64,000 nt of DNA from Paraburkholderia haematera (GTDB taxonomy: Bacteria; Pseudomonadota; Gammaproteobacteria; Burkholderiales; Burkholderiaceae). The notes beneath the pieces were generated by a model that worked only from the letters and a program-made list of their open reading frames with translations, ran no database searches and had not been told where the DNA came from. Where the stretch lies: the NCBI RefSeq assembly GCF_905220975.1, contig NZ_CAJNBK010000002.1:594033-658032 (forward strand), in the 5' to 3' direction. Both the position numbers and the translations under genes were made by a program. Positions within the stretch are counted from its first letter, which is position 1; the number at the start of each line of letters is the position of its first letter. Below, piece by piece: positions 8,651 to 18,607 of this stretch.

Positions 8651-10177
8651 ATGATGCAAGCAACAGACGAAGCAATTAAAGGTACCGTAGTTGGGATCGA
8701 ACACGGGGCTATCGAAGGTCATTCAATCGATTTTATTCCGGATAACGAAAGAACGGACCGGCTATCCAGGCAGGGACCGTTCTGGTTTCTGGGTAATTTC
8801 ACGTTCTTCACCATGACCATCGGCTTTGTCGGTCCCAGCATTGGCCTGAGCGCGCTGTGGACGACGATAGCCGGTACGCTGGGCATCATGTTCGGCACCT
8901 TGTTCATGGCCTTTCACGGATCGCAGGGCCCTCATCTCGGCTTGCCGCAGATGATTCAGTCGAGAGCGCAGTTCGGCTATCGCGGGGTCATTGTCGTGTT
9001 GCTGGCGACGCTATTCGTGTTTGCGGGATTCAACATCGTCAACCTGGTGTTGATGATGCAGGGTCTCAATGCACTGTTCAACTGGGATCCAATCAAGGTG
9101 GCGTTGGCCGTCACGGTGCCGGCTTCGATTCTGGCCATTTTTGGCCACGACTGGATGCACCGCAGTTTCAAATGGGCGTTGTATCTGTCGCTTCCGTTGT
9201 ACGGTCTGGTAACGGTAGCCGTCCTGATGCACTGGGTGCATGACGTGCCGCTCGCCGCTGTCGCACCGGGCGCGGCGCCGACGCCGCCACTGGGCTTCAA
9301 CTGGACCGCGTTCATAGCGCAATTCGCAGCCGCCGCCAGCTACAACATCGCTTACGCACCCTATGTGTCCGACTATTCTCGCTACCTGCCGAAAAACACG
9401 CCGAGCGGCAAGCTGATCGCGGCGGTGTTCCTTGGCGCATCGCTGTCGGGCGCGTGGATGATCGCGATTGGCGGCTGGCTCGCGGACCATCTGCATGCAA
9501 CCGATGTGCTGGTCGCGTTGAATCAGGTGGGTAGCGATCTGGCGCCGGGCATGGGCAGCGTGGTGGTTGGCGTCACGATCCTGGCGTTTCTGCCGGTGAT
9601 CGCGATGAACATCTACAGCGCCAAATTGACGGCTATCACGGCAGTTGATTCGTTCCGCAAAATCCAGCCGACGCCCAGGACTCGCATTCTGGCGATCCTC
9701 TTCGTGGTGATCCTTCAACTCGGCGTGGCGCTGAGCATCTATACCTCGGGCAAGGGTCTCTCCGTGCTGAATATTTACCTTGTCGTCATGCTGTATTTTC
9801 TGGTGCCCTGGACTGCGGTCAACCTGACGGATTACTTTTTCGTCCGCAAGGGACGCTATGCGATTCCGCACTTTTTCATGCCTCACAACAACCTGTACGG
9901 CACATGGGGCGCGCGCGGTTTGCTGGCGTACGCGATCGGTTTTGTCGCGATGATTCCATTCTTTTGCGTTCTCGACGGCTCAAATGAAGTGTATGTCGGC
10001 CCGCTTGCCCGCGCGATGGGCAGCGTCGATCTGGCCTGGCTGGTCGGGCTGCTCGTCTCGGGGATCGCGTATTACGTGCTGTCGCGCTCGCTCGATCTGA
10101 AGTACGAGGCATCGGTCATCGCCCAGATCGAGAAGACCTCACCGCAATACACCACCGGCGACAAGAATCGCTACTGA
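8651..10177 (+). CDS. NCS1 family permease (cytosine/purine permease type)
   Basis: The protein of about 508 residues is an integral membrane transporter with roughly twelve hydrophobic segments. The NCS1 signature appears as [28 protein letters not shown] at the first helix and [11 protein letters not shown] in the middle. Family members are sodium- or proton-coupled importers of nucleobases, hydantoins, thiamine or related amines. The ATG at 8651 is preferred because GGGG lies seven bases upstream; an in-frame ATG at 8597 exists. It lies between the ALDH and GMC genes, so it probably imports their shared substrate. It is separate from the NCS1 permease at 33085. Confidence 0.9.
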   Translation: MMQATDEAIKGTVVGIEHGAIEGHSIDFIPDNERTDRLSRQGPFWFLGNFTFFTMTIGFVGPSIGLSALWTTIAGTLGIMFGTLFMAFHGSQGPHLGLPQMIQSRAQFGYRGVIVVLLATLFVFAGFNIVNLVLMMQGLNALFNWDPIKVALAVTVPASILAIFGHDWMHRSFKWALYLSLPLYGLVTVAVLMHWVHDVPLAAVAPGAAPTPPLGFNWTAFIAQFAAAASYNIAYAPYVSDYSRYLPKNTPSGKLIAAVFLGASLSGAWMIAIGGWLADHLHATDVLVALNQVGSDLAPGMGSVVVGVTILAFLPVIAMNIYSAKLTAITAVDSFRKIQPTPRTRILAILFVVILQLGVALSIYTSGKGLSVLNIYLVVMLYFLVPWTAVNLTDYFFVRKGRYAIPHFFMPHNNLYGTWGARGLLAYAIGFVAMIPFFCVLDGSNEVYVGPLARAMGSVDLAWLVGLLVSGIAYYVLSRSLDLKYEASVIAQIEKTSPQYTTGDKNRY

Positions 10178-10221
10178 TCCACCGACGAGCCCGTCGAGAT
10201 TTTAGGAAGCAGGCAAATATC

Positions 10222-11913
10222 ATGATTACCGAGCAATTCGATTACATCATTGTGGGCGCCGGATCGGCCGGATGTGTATTGGCCAACCGGCTCACCGAGG
10301 ACCCGGCAGTCCGTGTTCTGGTGCTGGAATACGGCGGCAGCGATCGCAGCGTCATCATTCAGATGCCGAGCGCGTTTTCGATGCCGATGAATACGAAAAA
10401 GTACAACTGGAAGTATCAGACCGCCCCCGAGGCCCATCTGAACGGCCGCCAACTGCACTGTCCGCGCGGCAAGGTGCTGGGAGGCTCGTCGTCGATCAAC
10501 GGTCTCGTCTATATTCGCGGCCATGCGTGCGACTTCGACGAATGGGAGGAACTCGGCGCGCGAGGCTGGGGGTATCGCAACTGTTTGCCCTATTTCCGCC
10601 GCGCGGAGAGCTACAAGTTCGGCGGCGACGCGTACCGGGGCGGGGAGGGGCCGCTCAGCACCAACAACGGCAATAACATGGCGAATCCGCTGTACGGTGC
10701 ATGGATCGAGGCGGGTGCGGAGGCGGGATACATCAAGACGGAGGACTGCAATGGCCATATGCAGGAAGGCTTCGGCGCGATGCACATGACCGTCAAGGAC
10801 GGCGTGCGCTGGTCTACCGCCAACGCCTATTTGCGCCCGGCAATGAAGCGGCCCAATCTGACCGTAGTCACGAATGCGATGACACGTCACGTGATTCTCG
10901 AAGGCAAGCGCGCTGTCGGGGTTGCGTACGATCAAGGCGGGGTCACGCATACCGTGCGATGCCGTGCGGAAGTATTGATCGCCTCGGGTCCGATCGGCTC
11001 GCCGCACTTGCTGCAACGCTCCGGCATCGGACCTGCCGACGTGCTGCGCAAGGCGGGGATCGAGGTCAGGCATGACCTCCCGGGCGTGGGCGAGAACCTG
11101 CAGGATCACGCGGAGATCTATATCCAGTACGCGTGCAAGGAACCCGTCACGCTCAACGCAAAAATGGACCCGTTCAGCAAATTCATGATCGGGCTGCGCT
11201 GGCTCCTGTTCAAGGATGGCCTCGGCGCCAGCAACCATTTCGAGGCGGGTGGATTCATCCGCTCGGAAGCGGGATTGCGGTGGCCGGATATTCAGTTCCA
11301 TTTCTTGCCCGCGGCCATGCGCTATGACGGCGACAAGCCGTTCAAAGGCCACGGGTTCATGGTGCTGACCGGACCGAACAAGCCGAAGAGCCGAGGCTAC
11401 GTGCGAGCGACGTCGGCCGATCCCTATACGCACCCGGAAATCCGCTTCAACTACCTGGATCGCGAAGAGGACCGGGAAGGATTCCGACGCTGCGTTCGGT
11501 TGACGAGAGAAATCATCGGTCAGCCGGCCATGGACCGTTTCCGCGATGTCGAACTCGCGCCCGGACCGGACGTGCAAACGGATGAACAGATCGACGCCTT
11601 CGTCAGGGCGAACCTGGAAAGCACGATGCATCCGTGCGGTTCGTGTCGCATGGGGGAAGACGATATGGCTGTGGTCGATTCCGAATTGCGGGTTCGCGGC
11701 ATTGAGGGTTTACGCGTGATCGATTCGTCGGTATTTCCGACCGAACCCAACGGCAATCTGAACGCGCCGACGATCATGCTCGCCGAACGTGCGTCCGACC
11801 TGGTCCGGTCGGTGTCCATGCTGCCCTCGTCCGACGTTGACGTGGGCCTGGCCGAGGGATGGGAGACACGGCAACGCACCCATGCGCCAACGCGAGATTT
11901 GCACGTCGAATAG
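10222..11913 (+). CDS. GMC family FAD-dependent oxidoreductase (choline dehydrogenase-like)
   Basis: The 563-residue protein matches glucose-methanol-choline oxidoreductases. Seen: the FAD-binding [18 protein letters not shown] at the N-terminus, GMC signature 1 ([18 protein letters not shown] near 90-107), and the C-terminal HPCGSCRMG with the catalytic His, then [19 protein letters not shown]. It oxidises an alcohol to an aldehyde and passes electrons to the respiratory chain. It closes the ALDH-permease-GMC unit, and BetA/BetB-like alcohol-to-acid oxidation is the natural reading. Choline itself is possible, but the presence of a ureohydrolase suggests a guanidino or amino alcohol (inference). 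Confidence 0.92.
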   Translation: MITEQFDYIIVGAGSAGCVLANRLTEDPAVRVLVLEYGGSDRSVIIQMPSAFSMPMNTKKYNWKYQTAPEAHLNGRQLHCPRGKVLGGSSSINGLVYIRGHACDFDEWEELGARGWGYRNCLPYFRRAESYKFGGDAYRGGEGPLSTNNGNNMANPLYGAWIEAGAEAGYIKTEDCNGHMQEGFGAMHMTVKDGVRWSTANAYLRPAMKRPNLTVVTNAMTRHVILEGKRAVGVAYDQGGVTHTVRCRAEVLIASGPIGSPHLLQRSGIGPADVLRKAGIEVRHDLPGVGENLQDHAEIYIQYACKEPVTLNAKMDPFSKFMIGLRWLLFKDGLGASNHFEAGGFIRSEAGLRWPDIQFHFLPAAMRYDGDKPFKGHGFMVLTGPNKPKSRGYVRATSADPYTHPEIRFNYLDREEDREGFRRCVRLTREIIGQPAMDRFRDVELAPGPDVQTDEQIDAFVRANLESTMHPCGSCRMGEDDMAVVDSELRVRGIEGLRVIDSSVFPTEPNGNLNAPTIMLAERASDLVRSVSMLPSSDVDVGLAEGWETRQRTHAPTRDLHVE

Positions 11914-12221
11914 GGGAGTGGCCGGCGTGTGGGCGGGGAAATAACTTCCTCAGCAGCCCGTCAGTTTGAATCGTTGGCGCGCTGGGATTCGCTCATCACC
12001 CCTCTGATTAGCAGGATAGGTTGGGCACGGCGTTTCCGGTAGCATCCCTTCCTGCATACGGGCTTGACTGTCTCGTCGGTGGTGTTGAAAGTGCGAACGT
12101 TGGGCCAAAATAAGCTGAAAGCTAGAAGCCTGAGAGACCCCAATGAGAGCCCGGAAAACGTGTGCAAAACCGGCGGGCTCTGCGCAGGAAAACTACTCGA
12201 CAATGCTGACCCGCATGGTTA

Positions 12222-12255
12222 GTGGGTACTGCCGCTCGGGGGCGGCAGTACCCAC
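12222..12255. terminator. strong perfect hairpin between convergent genes
   Basis: A perfect 14-bp stem (GTGGGTACTGCCGC and its complement) with a six-base loop lies between the end of the GMC gene (11913) and the end of the minus-strand PAS-LuxR gene (12272). Its position between convergent genes suits a bidirectional terminator, but neither side has a T tract. The rest of 11914-12271 shows no gene I can support. Confidence 0.5.
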
Positions 12256-12271
12256 GCGGGAATAGCCGCGC

Positions 12272-12874
12272 CTACCTGTCGCCCAGTTGGGCGATTCCAT
12301 TGGAAAGATTCTTGAGCCACAGGCTCATCAAGCCTGCCCGTCCTCGCACGCCGTATTTTCGAAAAATCCCGGTGATATAGGAATGGGTGGTCGAGGCGGC
12401 GAGGCCAAGTTGCTCGGCGATCTGTTTCTCAGTCGCCTCGGTCAGCAACAGTTCAAGAACCTTGCGTTCATACGGCGCAAGGACGGATAACAGTGCCGAG
12501 GGCGCGGCCTCCCGGCGGCGGAGCTCGGTCACGTCGCGGGCTACACCGACGCGCAGGCGCTCGTGCTCCAGCCAGCGTGCCGACCACGTGACATAGACGT
12601 CGTCCCCATTTTTGTGGCGATAACGATTCTCAAAGCCGACCCGCTTGCGGCCGGCCAATACTTCTTTCGCTTCCTTGCGCGTGGCGTCCTGATCGGCTGG
12701 AACCACGAAGTCGATAATGAACTGATCGACGAACTCGCCCGGTTTATAACCAAATATATCCTCGCACGCAGGGCCGGCATGGCGTATACGTCCGTGCTCG
12801 TTCACGAGGAAGATTGCGTCGGGCGAATAATCCGCGGCAGTGATGACAAGGTCTGAGATGAGTTCGCTTTTCAT
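12272..12874 (-). CDS. PAS domain-LuxR type transcriptional regulator
   Basis: The 200-residue protein has one PAS sensor domain (about residues 12-120: YSPDAIFLVNEHGRIRH, FGYKPGEF, NRYRHKNGDDVYVTW) followed by a LuxR-type HTH (about 130-190: LAPYERKVLELLLTEATEKQIAEQLGLAAST). It is a one-component regulator that probably binds a small ligand, cofactor or redox signal. No partner kinase is near. It is divergent from icd at 13240 but separated by 365 bases, so control of icd is possible and unproven. MKSEL is taken as the start. Target unknown. Confidence 0.88.
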   Translation of the reverse strand: MKSELISDLVITAADYSPDAIFLVNEHGRIRHAGPACEDIFGYKPGEFVDQFIIDFVVPADQDATRKEAKEVLAGRKRVGFENRYRHKNGDDVYVTWSARWLEHERLRVGVARDVTELRRREAAPSALLSVLAPYERKVLELLLTEATEKQIAEQLGLAASTTHSYITGIFRKYGVRGRAGLMSLWLKNLSNGIAQLGDR

Positions 12875-13239
12875 GGCCGTGTACGGGCTTGGGTGCTGCC
12901 GGATCGCGCCTGCGAGACCACCCTCGAGCGATGCTTGAGAGATGGCCGCAGGCCGCGTTGGGGAAACAGCGTATCGCGATACAAATTGATGGTCAATTTT
13001 ACTGGTCGGGTAGGTGGGCGCACTGGTCAGCGTGGATCATATGGCCCCGGGGTGACACGATCCAGGGTATAGGACGATTCGCATTTAAGCGAATTCTTCA
13101 TTCTTCGATTGCAATGCAAGCCTAACGTGAAAAGGGCGCGCGGTTTAGCCCGCTGGAAAGCGAAGTCAGGCAAAATTCAACTGCCAATGCCGGTCAGTGA
13201 CACCAGTCACCATCCCATTTCACGATCTCGAGGTAATGA
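12875..13239. other. intergenic region between PAS-LuxR gene and icd
   Basis: These 365 bases hold no credible gene. They contain AT-richer stretches after 12970 and the icd ribosome-binding site (CGAGGTAATGA just before 13240). I see no riboswitch or RNA gene. Confidence 0.5.
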
Positions 13240-15477
13240 ATGACTACCCAGCAACCTACGATCATTTACACCCTGACCGACGAAGCGCCGCTGCTGGCGA
13301 CGAGTGCCTTCCTGCCCATCGTCCGCACGTTCACCGCGTCGGCCGGAATTCACGTCGCCGCGAGCGACATTTCAGTGGCCGGGCGCATCCTGGGCGAATT
13401 TCCGGAGTTTCTGACCGAGGCGCAACGGGTGCCCGATAACCTGGCCGAACTGGGTCGTCTGACCTTGCTGCCCGATACCAACATCATCAAATTGCCCAAT
13501 ATCAGCGCCTCGGTGCATCAGCTGGTCGGTGCGATCAAGGAGTTGCAGGGGAAGGGCTACCACGTGCCGGATTTCCCTGAGGAACCGAAGACCGAAGCCG
13601 AGAAGGCTATTCGTCAGCGTTACTCCAGGTGCCTCGGTAGTGCCGTCAATCCTGTGCTGCGCGAGGGCAACTCGGACCGCCGCGCGCCTGGCGCCGTGAA
13701 GAACTACGCTCGTAAGCACCCTCACAGCATGGGCGAGTGGAGCATGGCTTCGCGCACCCACGTGGCCCACATGAAGCACGGCGACTTTTACCATGGCGAA
13801 AAGTCCATGACTTTGGACCGCGCCCGCGACGTGAGGATGGAACTGCTTACCCGGAACGGCGAGACGATCGTACTCAAGCCGAAGGTCTCATTGCTGGACG
13901 GCGAGATCATCGACAGCATGTATATGAGCAAGAAAGCGCTCTGCGACTTTTACGAAGAGCAGATGGAAGATGCCCGTAAGACCGATGTCATGCTGTCGCT
14001 GCATGTGAAGGCCACGATGATGAAGGTCTCGCATCCGATCGTATTCGGTCACGCCGTGAAGATCTTCTACAAAGATGCCTTTGAGAAGCACGGCAAACTG
14101 TTCGACGAACTGGGCGTGAACGTCAACAATGGCCTCGTGAACCTCTACGACAAGCTGGAGAGCCTGCCTACTTCCAAGCGCGAAGAAATCATCCGCGATC
14201 TGCACGCGTGCCACGAGCACCGGCCCGAACTGGCGATGGTGGATTCGGCCAAGGGGATCTCGAACCTGCACGCCCCCAACGACGTGATCGTGGATGCATC
14301 GATGCCGGCCATGATCCGCATTGGCGGCAAAATGTGGGGCGCCGACGGCCGTCCGAAGGACACCAAGGCGGTGATTCCGGAAAGCACGTTCGCGCGTATC
14401 TATCAGGAGATCATCAACTTCTGCAAGACCAACGGTAACTTCGATCCGGTCACAATGGGCACGGTCCCCAACGTCGGACTGATGGCCCAGCAGGCTGAGG
14501 AATACGGCTCGCACGACAAGACGTTTGAAGTACCCGAAGCGGGCGAGGCCCGCATTGTCGATATCGCCACAGGCGAAGTGTTGCTCGTGCAGAACGTGGA
14601 AGAAGGCGACATCTGGCGCATGTGCCAGGTCAAGGACGCGCCGATCCGCGACTGGGTCAAGCTGGCGGTCACCCGCGCCCGCAACTCCGGCATGCCGGCC
14701 ATCTTCTGGCTGGACCCGTACCGCCCACACGAGGCCGAGGTCATCAAGAAGGTCGAGACTTATCTCAAGGACCACGACACGACCGGTTTGGACATTCAGA
14801 TCATGTCGCAGGTGCGAGCCATGCGTTATACGCTGGAGCGCGTCATTCGCGGGCTGGACACCATCTCGGTCACAGGCAATATCCTGCGCGACTACCTGAC
14901 CGATCTGTTTCCCATCATGGAGTTGGGCACCAGCGCGAAGATGCTCTCCATCGTGCCGTTGATGGCCGGCGGCGGCATGTACGAAACCGGGGCGGGCGGC
15001 TCGGCGCCCAAGCACGTCAAGCAGCTGGTGGAAGAAAACCATCTGCGCTGGGATTCGCTGGGTGAATTCCTGGCGCTGGCGGTGTCACTGGAGGACCTGG
15101 GCATCAAGACCGGCAATGCCAAGGCCAAAATACTGGCCAAGACGCTGGATGATGCCACTGGCAAGCTGCTCGAATACAACAAGAACCCTTCACCCAAGAC
15201 GGGACAACTGGACAACCGCGGCAGTCAGTTTTATCTCGCCATGTACTGGGCGCAAGGGCTGGCCGCGCAAACCGAAGACGCTGCTCTTGCCGCGCATTTT
15301 GCGCCGTTGGCGAAGCAACTCACTGAGAACGAGCAGGCTATCGTCGCCGAATTTTCGGCCGTGCAAGGCCAGCCGGTGGACATCGGCGGTTACTACATGC
15401 CCGACACGGAAAAGCTGGATGCCGTGATGCGTCCGAGCAAGATTCTGAACGCGGCGCTGTTGGCGACACAGGCTTAA
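13240..15477 (+). CDS. icd: isocitrate dehydrogenase [NADP(+)], monomeric type
   Basis: The 745-residue protein is the monomeric NADP-dependent isocitrate dehydrogenase (IDH-II type, typical length 735-745), starting [20 protein letters not shown]. Family hallmarks are seen: [54 protein letters not shown] and [16 protein letters not shown]. It converts isocitrate to 2-oxoglutarate and CO2 in the TCA cycle, in the cytoplasm. It appears single-gene: start with GAGGTAATGA at 13240 and an intrinsic terminator just after the stop. It is unrelated in sequence to the dimeric E. coli Icd. Confidence 0.97.
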   Translation: MTTQQPTIIYTLTDEAPLLATSAFLPIVRTFTASAGIHVAASDISVAGRILGEFPEFLTEAQRVPDNLAELGRLTLLPDTNIIKLPNISASVHQLVGAIKELQGKGYHVPDFPEEPKTEAEKAIRQRYSRCLGSAVNPVLREGNSDRRAPGAVKNYARKHPHSMGEWSMASRTHVAHMKHGDFYHGEKSMTLDRARDVRMELLTRNGETIVLKPKVSLLDGEIIDSMYMSKKALCDFYEEQMEDARKTDVMLSLHVKATMMKVSHPIVFGHAVKIFYKDAFEKHGKLFDELGVNVNNGLVNLYDKLESLPTSKREEIIRDLHACHEHRPELAMVDSAKGISNLHAPNDVIVDASMPAMIRIGGKMWGADGRPKDTKAVIPESTFARIYQEIINFCKTNGNFDPVTMGTVPNVGLMAQQAEEYGSHDKTFEVPEAGEARIVDIATGEVLLVQNVEEGDIWRMCQVKDAPIRDWVKLAVTRARNSGMPAIFWLDPYRPHEAEVIKKVETYLKDHDTTGLDIQIMSQVRAMRYTLERVIRGLDTISVTGNILRDYLTDLFPIMELGTSAKMLSIVPLMAGGGMYETGAGGSAPKHVKQLVEENHLRWDSLGEFLALAVSLEDLGIKTGNAKAKILAKTLDDATGKLLEYNKNPSPKTGQLDNRGSQFYLAMYWAQGLAAQTEDAALAAHFAPLAKQLTENEQAIVAEFSAVQGQPVDIGGYYMPDTEKLDAVMRPSKILNAALLATQA

Positions 15478-15484
15478 GAAAATC

Positions 15485-15511
15485 GGGCTGCCCTGTCAAT
15501 CAGGGCAGCCC
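15485..15511 (+). terminator. hairpin terminator after icd
   Basis: GGGCTGCCCTG-TCAAT-CAGGGCAGCCC forms a perfect 11-bp stem seven bases after the icd stop codon. The T content after it is modest (CATGCTCTGTTGCT). Confidence 0.7.
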
Positions 15512-15619
15512 ATGCTCTGTTGCTCGTTGACCGCCATCTTTCTGGTCCCGGTACCACGTTAGGCGACAACGAACGGATCCGGAGAATAGGCCAACTCCGC
15601 ATGCGTGAAGACTGTCCTC

Positions 15620-17209
15620 TCAGGAAAACATCGAACGCGTGTAAGACAGCAGGCGGGGCACGATTTCCTCTTCCAGACGCGCTACCGTCCAGTCCCGCTT
15701 CGGCGCGGATACCACCATCGCGCCGAGCACCTGACCGTCAGCTTCGACGATCGGCGCGGCGACGTTGACTTCGAACATGATCGATTGCTGGTCGGTGAAC
15801 GCATAGCCCTTTTCGCGTGCGGCGACGATGGCTTGCTGCAGGGTGTTTCTGTCGGTAATCGTGAACGGCGTGATCGGCTTGGGCGCGCTGTTCGCGAGGA
15901 CGGTATCGAGCCGGTCATCGTCCAGCGTCGAAAGAATCGCGAGGCCGCCCGACGTACTGAGTGCGGGCAGCCGTCGGCCGACGAACGCCGTGTGGTAGTC
16001 GGCGTGCGGATGGCTTTGTACGTGCAGCAAGTGAACGATGTCGTTGTCCGCCAGTATGCAAAACGAACAGCGTAGCCCGCAGTGGTCACGCAGTTGCACC
16101 AGACGTGGCCAGATCGTCTTGATGATGCGGTTGCTCATCTGGAAGTTGAACAGCATGTCGAGCGTCTTCACGGTCAGCCGGAAGGTCTTGTGCCGCGCAT
16201 CCTTCTCGACGTAGCCACACGCCATCAGCGTCTCGACGATGCGTTGGACCGTCGCGACAGGGAGTCCGGTCAAGCGGTGCAGGGCAGTCAGCGTAGGCAC
16301 CGAGTTGGCGGGCGTGAACGCTTCGAGCACCCGGAAGCCGCGCGCGACCGACGCGATGAACAACGGATCGTCTTCGTCTTCCTCAGGGGCCGTCAAGGCG
16401 TCCTTGCCCTCGGCCGGGCGCGATACCGCGCGCGACCACGTCTGGATCCTCAGATTGGAGAGAGCGCGCGCGGTGGCCAGCACGGGCTGCACAACCTGGC
16501 TGACCAGATCGTCCTCGCTTACTTCGCCAAGCCATCCGGATACCGATACGGCGGCTAGACACTCGCCATCCGCGTCGAGCACGGCGGCGCTGATCGTCGT
16601 TTCGTCATTGACCGTGCTGCCGGCTTCGAGGACATACCCTCGCGCGGCAGCATCCGCCAGCGCGCGTTCGCAGGCGGCCTGCTCGCCGGGCGCCTGGACC
16701 GCATCGGAAGCTTCCGCCAATTCCGCGATGCGCCCAGCCAGGACCTCGGCAGGCAGGCGCGACAGCATCGCGCGTCCGGGGGCGCAGGCGAGCGCGGGCA
16801 AGCGTTCGCCGATCGGCGCCATGGCGCGCGAATGAGCGGCGGACGGCACCCGCGCGATGTTGACGATATCCGCGCCCTGCATCACCCACAGGTCCGCGCG
16901 CAGATGCGTGCGTGCGCTCAGATCGACCAGCTCGGGCATGGCCAGATCGATCAGGTGATTCGTGCTGATGAAGGTGTGCGCGATACACGCGCTCCGGTAC
17001 GTCAGCGACAGCGCCAACGACACCTCATCGCGATGCAGGTACCCGCAGCGCACAAGGGTATGCGTGACGCGTTGCGCGCTGCTGCGGTTCATGCCCGTCA
17101 GCGCGGCGATTTCGGCAATGCGCAGATCAGGCGCAGCAGGGCCAAACGCCTCTAACACCGCCAGCGCTTTGTCGAGCGCCGCGATCCGAGAACGATGGTC
17201 TTCACTCAT
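15620..17209 (-). CDS. double IclR regulator (two fused IclR units)
   Basis: The 529-residue protein is about twice the usual 250-270 residues. The first unit has an HTH (IAEIAALTGMNRSSAQRVTHTLVRCGYL, about 30-60) and an IclR effector domain to about 255. After an acidic linker (APEEDEDD) a second complete unit follows: HTH (LTALHRLTGLPVATVQRIVETLMACGYV) and effector domain (CSFCILADNDIVHLL, GRRLPALSTSGGLAILSTL) to the end. The ATG at 17209 has AGAGGAA upstream. It is divergent from the polyamine-type ABC operon at 17350 and probably controls it. The 17210-17349 gap holds two inverted repeats. Confidence 0.93.
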   Translation of the reverse strand: MSEDHRSRIAALDKALAVLEAFGPAAPDLRIAEIAALTGMNRSSAQRVTHTLVRCGYLHRDEVSLALSLTYRSACIAHTFISTNHLIDLAMPELVDLSARTHLRADLWVMQGADIVNIARVPSAAHSRAMAPIGERLPALACAPGRAMLSRLPAEVLAGRIAELAEASDAVQAPGEQAACERALADAAARGYVLEAGSTVNDETTISAAVLDADGECLAAVSVSGWLGEVSEDDLVSQVVQPVLATARALSNLRIQTWSRAVSRPAEGKDALTAPEEDEDDPLFIASVARGFRVLEAFTPANSVPTLTALHRLTGLPVATVQRIVETLMACGYVEKDARHKTFRLTVKTLDMLFNFQMSNRIIKTIWPRLVQLRDHCGLRCSFCILADNDIVHLLHVQSHPHADYHTAFVGRRLPALSTSGGLAILSTLDDDRLDTVLANSAPKPITPFTITDRNTLQQAIVAAREKGYAFTDQQSIMFEVNVAAPIVEADGQVLGAMVVSAPKRDWTVARLEEEIVPRLLSYTRSMFS

Positions 17210-17232
17210 TAGGGGTTCCTCTAGGGACGGCA

Positions 17233-17255
17233 AAAAGTCATTGACATCGACTTTT
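17233..17255. promoter_or_regulatory. candidate IclR operator, AAAAGTC-N9-GACTTTT
   Basis: A perfect 7-bp inverted repeat with a 9-base spacer sits 24 bases upstream of the double IclR gene start and about 95 bases before the ABC ATPase start. A second small dyad, GATTG-CGT-CAATC, follows at 17267-17279. The position suits autoregulation and control of the divergent transport operon; binding is inferred. Confidence 0.45.
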
Positions 17256-17349
17256 GGTCGGCCAATGATTGCGTCAATCGAATAACAGTAAAGATAATCG
17301 CATTGCGGTAAAACGTCAAGTGTTCACGGCAAAATCAAGGAGCAACACA

Positions 17350-18606
17350 GTGTCGACGTCTATCAACAGGGTCAACGAACCGCCCGCGCGGCAAACCGCG
17401 CGGACCATTGGCGCTTCTCCGTCCGGCAGTCAGGCCGGTAGCCATGCCGGCAGCCATGCCGGTAGCCACGCGACGCCGGTTGCCGGCGCGGCAAGCGCGT
17501 CCAATCTGCATGGCACGCCCATTATCGACGTGCGCGCCGCTCACAAGATCTATCCGGGCGACGCGTCCGGGGTTGCCCACGCATTGAAGGGCGTGTCGGT
17601 GTCGATCAACGACAACGAGTTCTTCACGCTGCTGGGGCCGTCCGGTTGTGGCAAGACAACGCTGTTGCGCCTGCTGGCCGGGTTCGAGCAACCTTCGTCG
17701 GGCGAAATTTTGCTGGCCGGCGAGCCTGTTCATGCGTTGCCGCCGTATCGCCGCCCGATCAATACGGTGTTCCAGCACTACGCGCTGTTTCCGAACATGA
17801 CGGTGGCGCAGAACATCGCGTTCGGCTTGCGCATGCTCAAGCGCAGTCCGGCCGAGGTCAAGCAGCGCGTTGCGGCCATGCTGGCGCTCGTCAAGATGGA
17901 AAAATTCGCCGACCGGCGCGCCAACCAGCTTTCGGGCGGGCAACAGCAACGCATCGCGCTGGCCCGGGCGCTTGCGCCGCAGCCGCGCGTGCTGCTGCTC
18001 GACGAACCGCTGTCCGCGCTCGACCTGAAGTTGCGCCAGGCAATGCGCCTCGAACTCAAGAGCTTGCAGGAGAAGACCGGCATCACGTTTGTCTTCGTCA
18101 CGCACGATCAGGAAGAGGCGCTGGCGATGAGCGATCGCATTGCCGTGATGTCGGATGGCCTCGTTCAACAGATTGGCACACCTGAAGATATCTATGACCG
18201 GCCCGCTACCCGTTTCGTGGCGGACTTCATCGGCGAAAACAACATGCTGGCCGGCCGTATCGCGGAACAGGGCGCGGGTTTCGTGCGGGTCGCGGTGCCG
18301 GAGGTCGGCGATTTCATGGCGGATCAGCAGGACGGTTACGCAGTGGGCGATGCGGTCACCGTGGCGGTCCGGCCCGAGCGGCTTTCGTTTGCCACGGGAT
18401 CGGTATCGGTGGGTCCGCGGATCAAAGGCGAGATTGCCGCGACGGTTTATCTCGGCACCGACACGGCCTGTCACGTGCGGCTCGGCAACGGGCAGCGCAT
18501 CGTGGTTCGCGATATGAGCGCCGGCCGTGCCGCTCATCGTCCGCAAATCGGCCAGCCGGTCTGGCTCGATGTCGCCGTGAATGCCGTCAACCTGCTGAGG
18601 GACTGA
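17350..18606 (+). CDS. ABC transporter ATP-binding protein, spermidine/putrescine (PotA) type
   Basis: The 418-residue ATPase has Walker A GPSGCGKTT, signature LSGGQQQRIALARAL, Walker B VLLLDEPLSALD, the switch HDQEEAL, and a C-terminal TOBE domain (about 330-415). It energises the importer made by the following two permeases and binding protein. GTG at 17350 is chosen because AAGGAG lies eight bases upstream. Before the ATPase domain is a tail of about 60 residues rich in Gly/Ser/His/Ala, coded by a 12-base tandem repeat; PotA proteins usually lack it. It is the first gene of a tight operon divergent from the double IclR gene. Confidence 0.92.
   Translation: MSTSINRVNEPPARQTARTIGASPSGSQAGSHAGSHAGSHATPVAGAASASNLHGTPIIDVRAAHKIYPGDASGVAHALKGVSVSINDNEFFTLLGPSGCGKTTLLRLLAGFEQPSSGEILLAGEPVHALPPYRRPINTVFQHYALFPNMTVAQNIAFGLRMLKRSPAEVKQRVAAMLALVKMEKFADRRANQLSGGQQQRIALARALAPQPRVLLLDEPLSALDLKLRQAMRLELKSLQEKTGITFVFVTHDQEEALAMSDRIAVMSDGLVQQIGTPEDIYDRPATRFVADFIGENNMLAGRIAEQGAGFVRVAVPEVGDFMADQQDGYAVGDAVTVAVRPERLSFATGSVSVGPRIKGEIAATVYLGTDTACHVRLGNGQRIVVRDMSAGRAAHRPQIGQPVWLDVAVNAVNLLRD
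17425..17472 (+). repeat. four 12-base tandem repeats within the ABC ATPase N-terminus
   Basis: Four imperfect copies of GGYAGYCAYGCC run head to tail at 17425, 17437, 17449 and 17461. They encode a GS(Q/H)A repeat in a likely disordered leader of the ATPase. In-frame copy-number change would alter only the tail length. Confidence 0.75.
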
Positions 18607-18607
18607 G

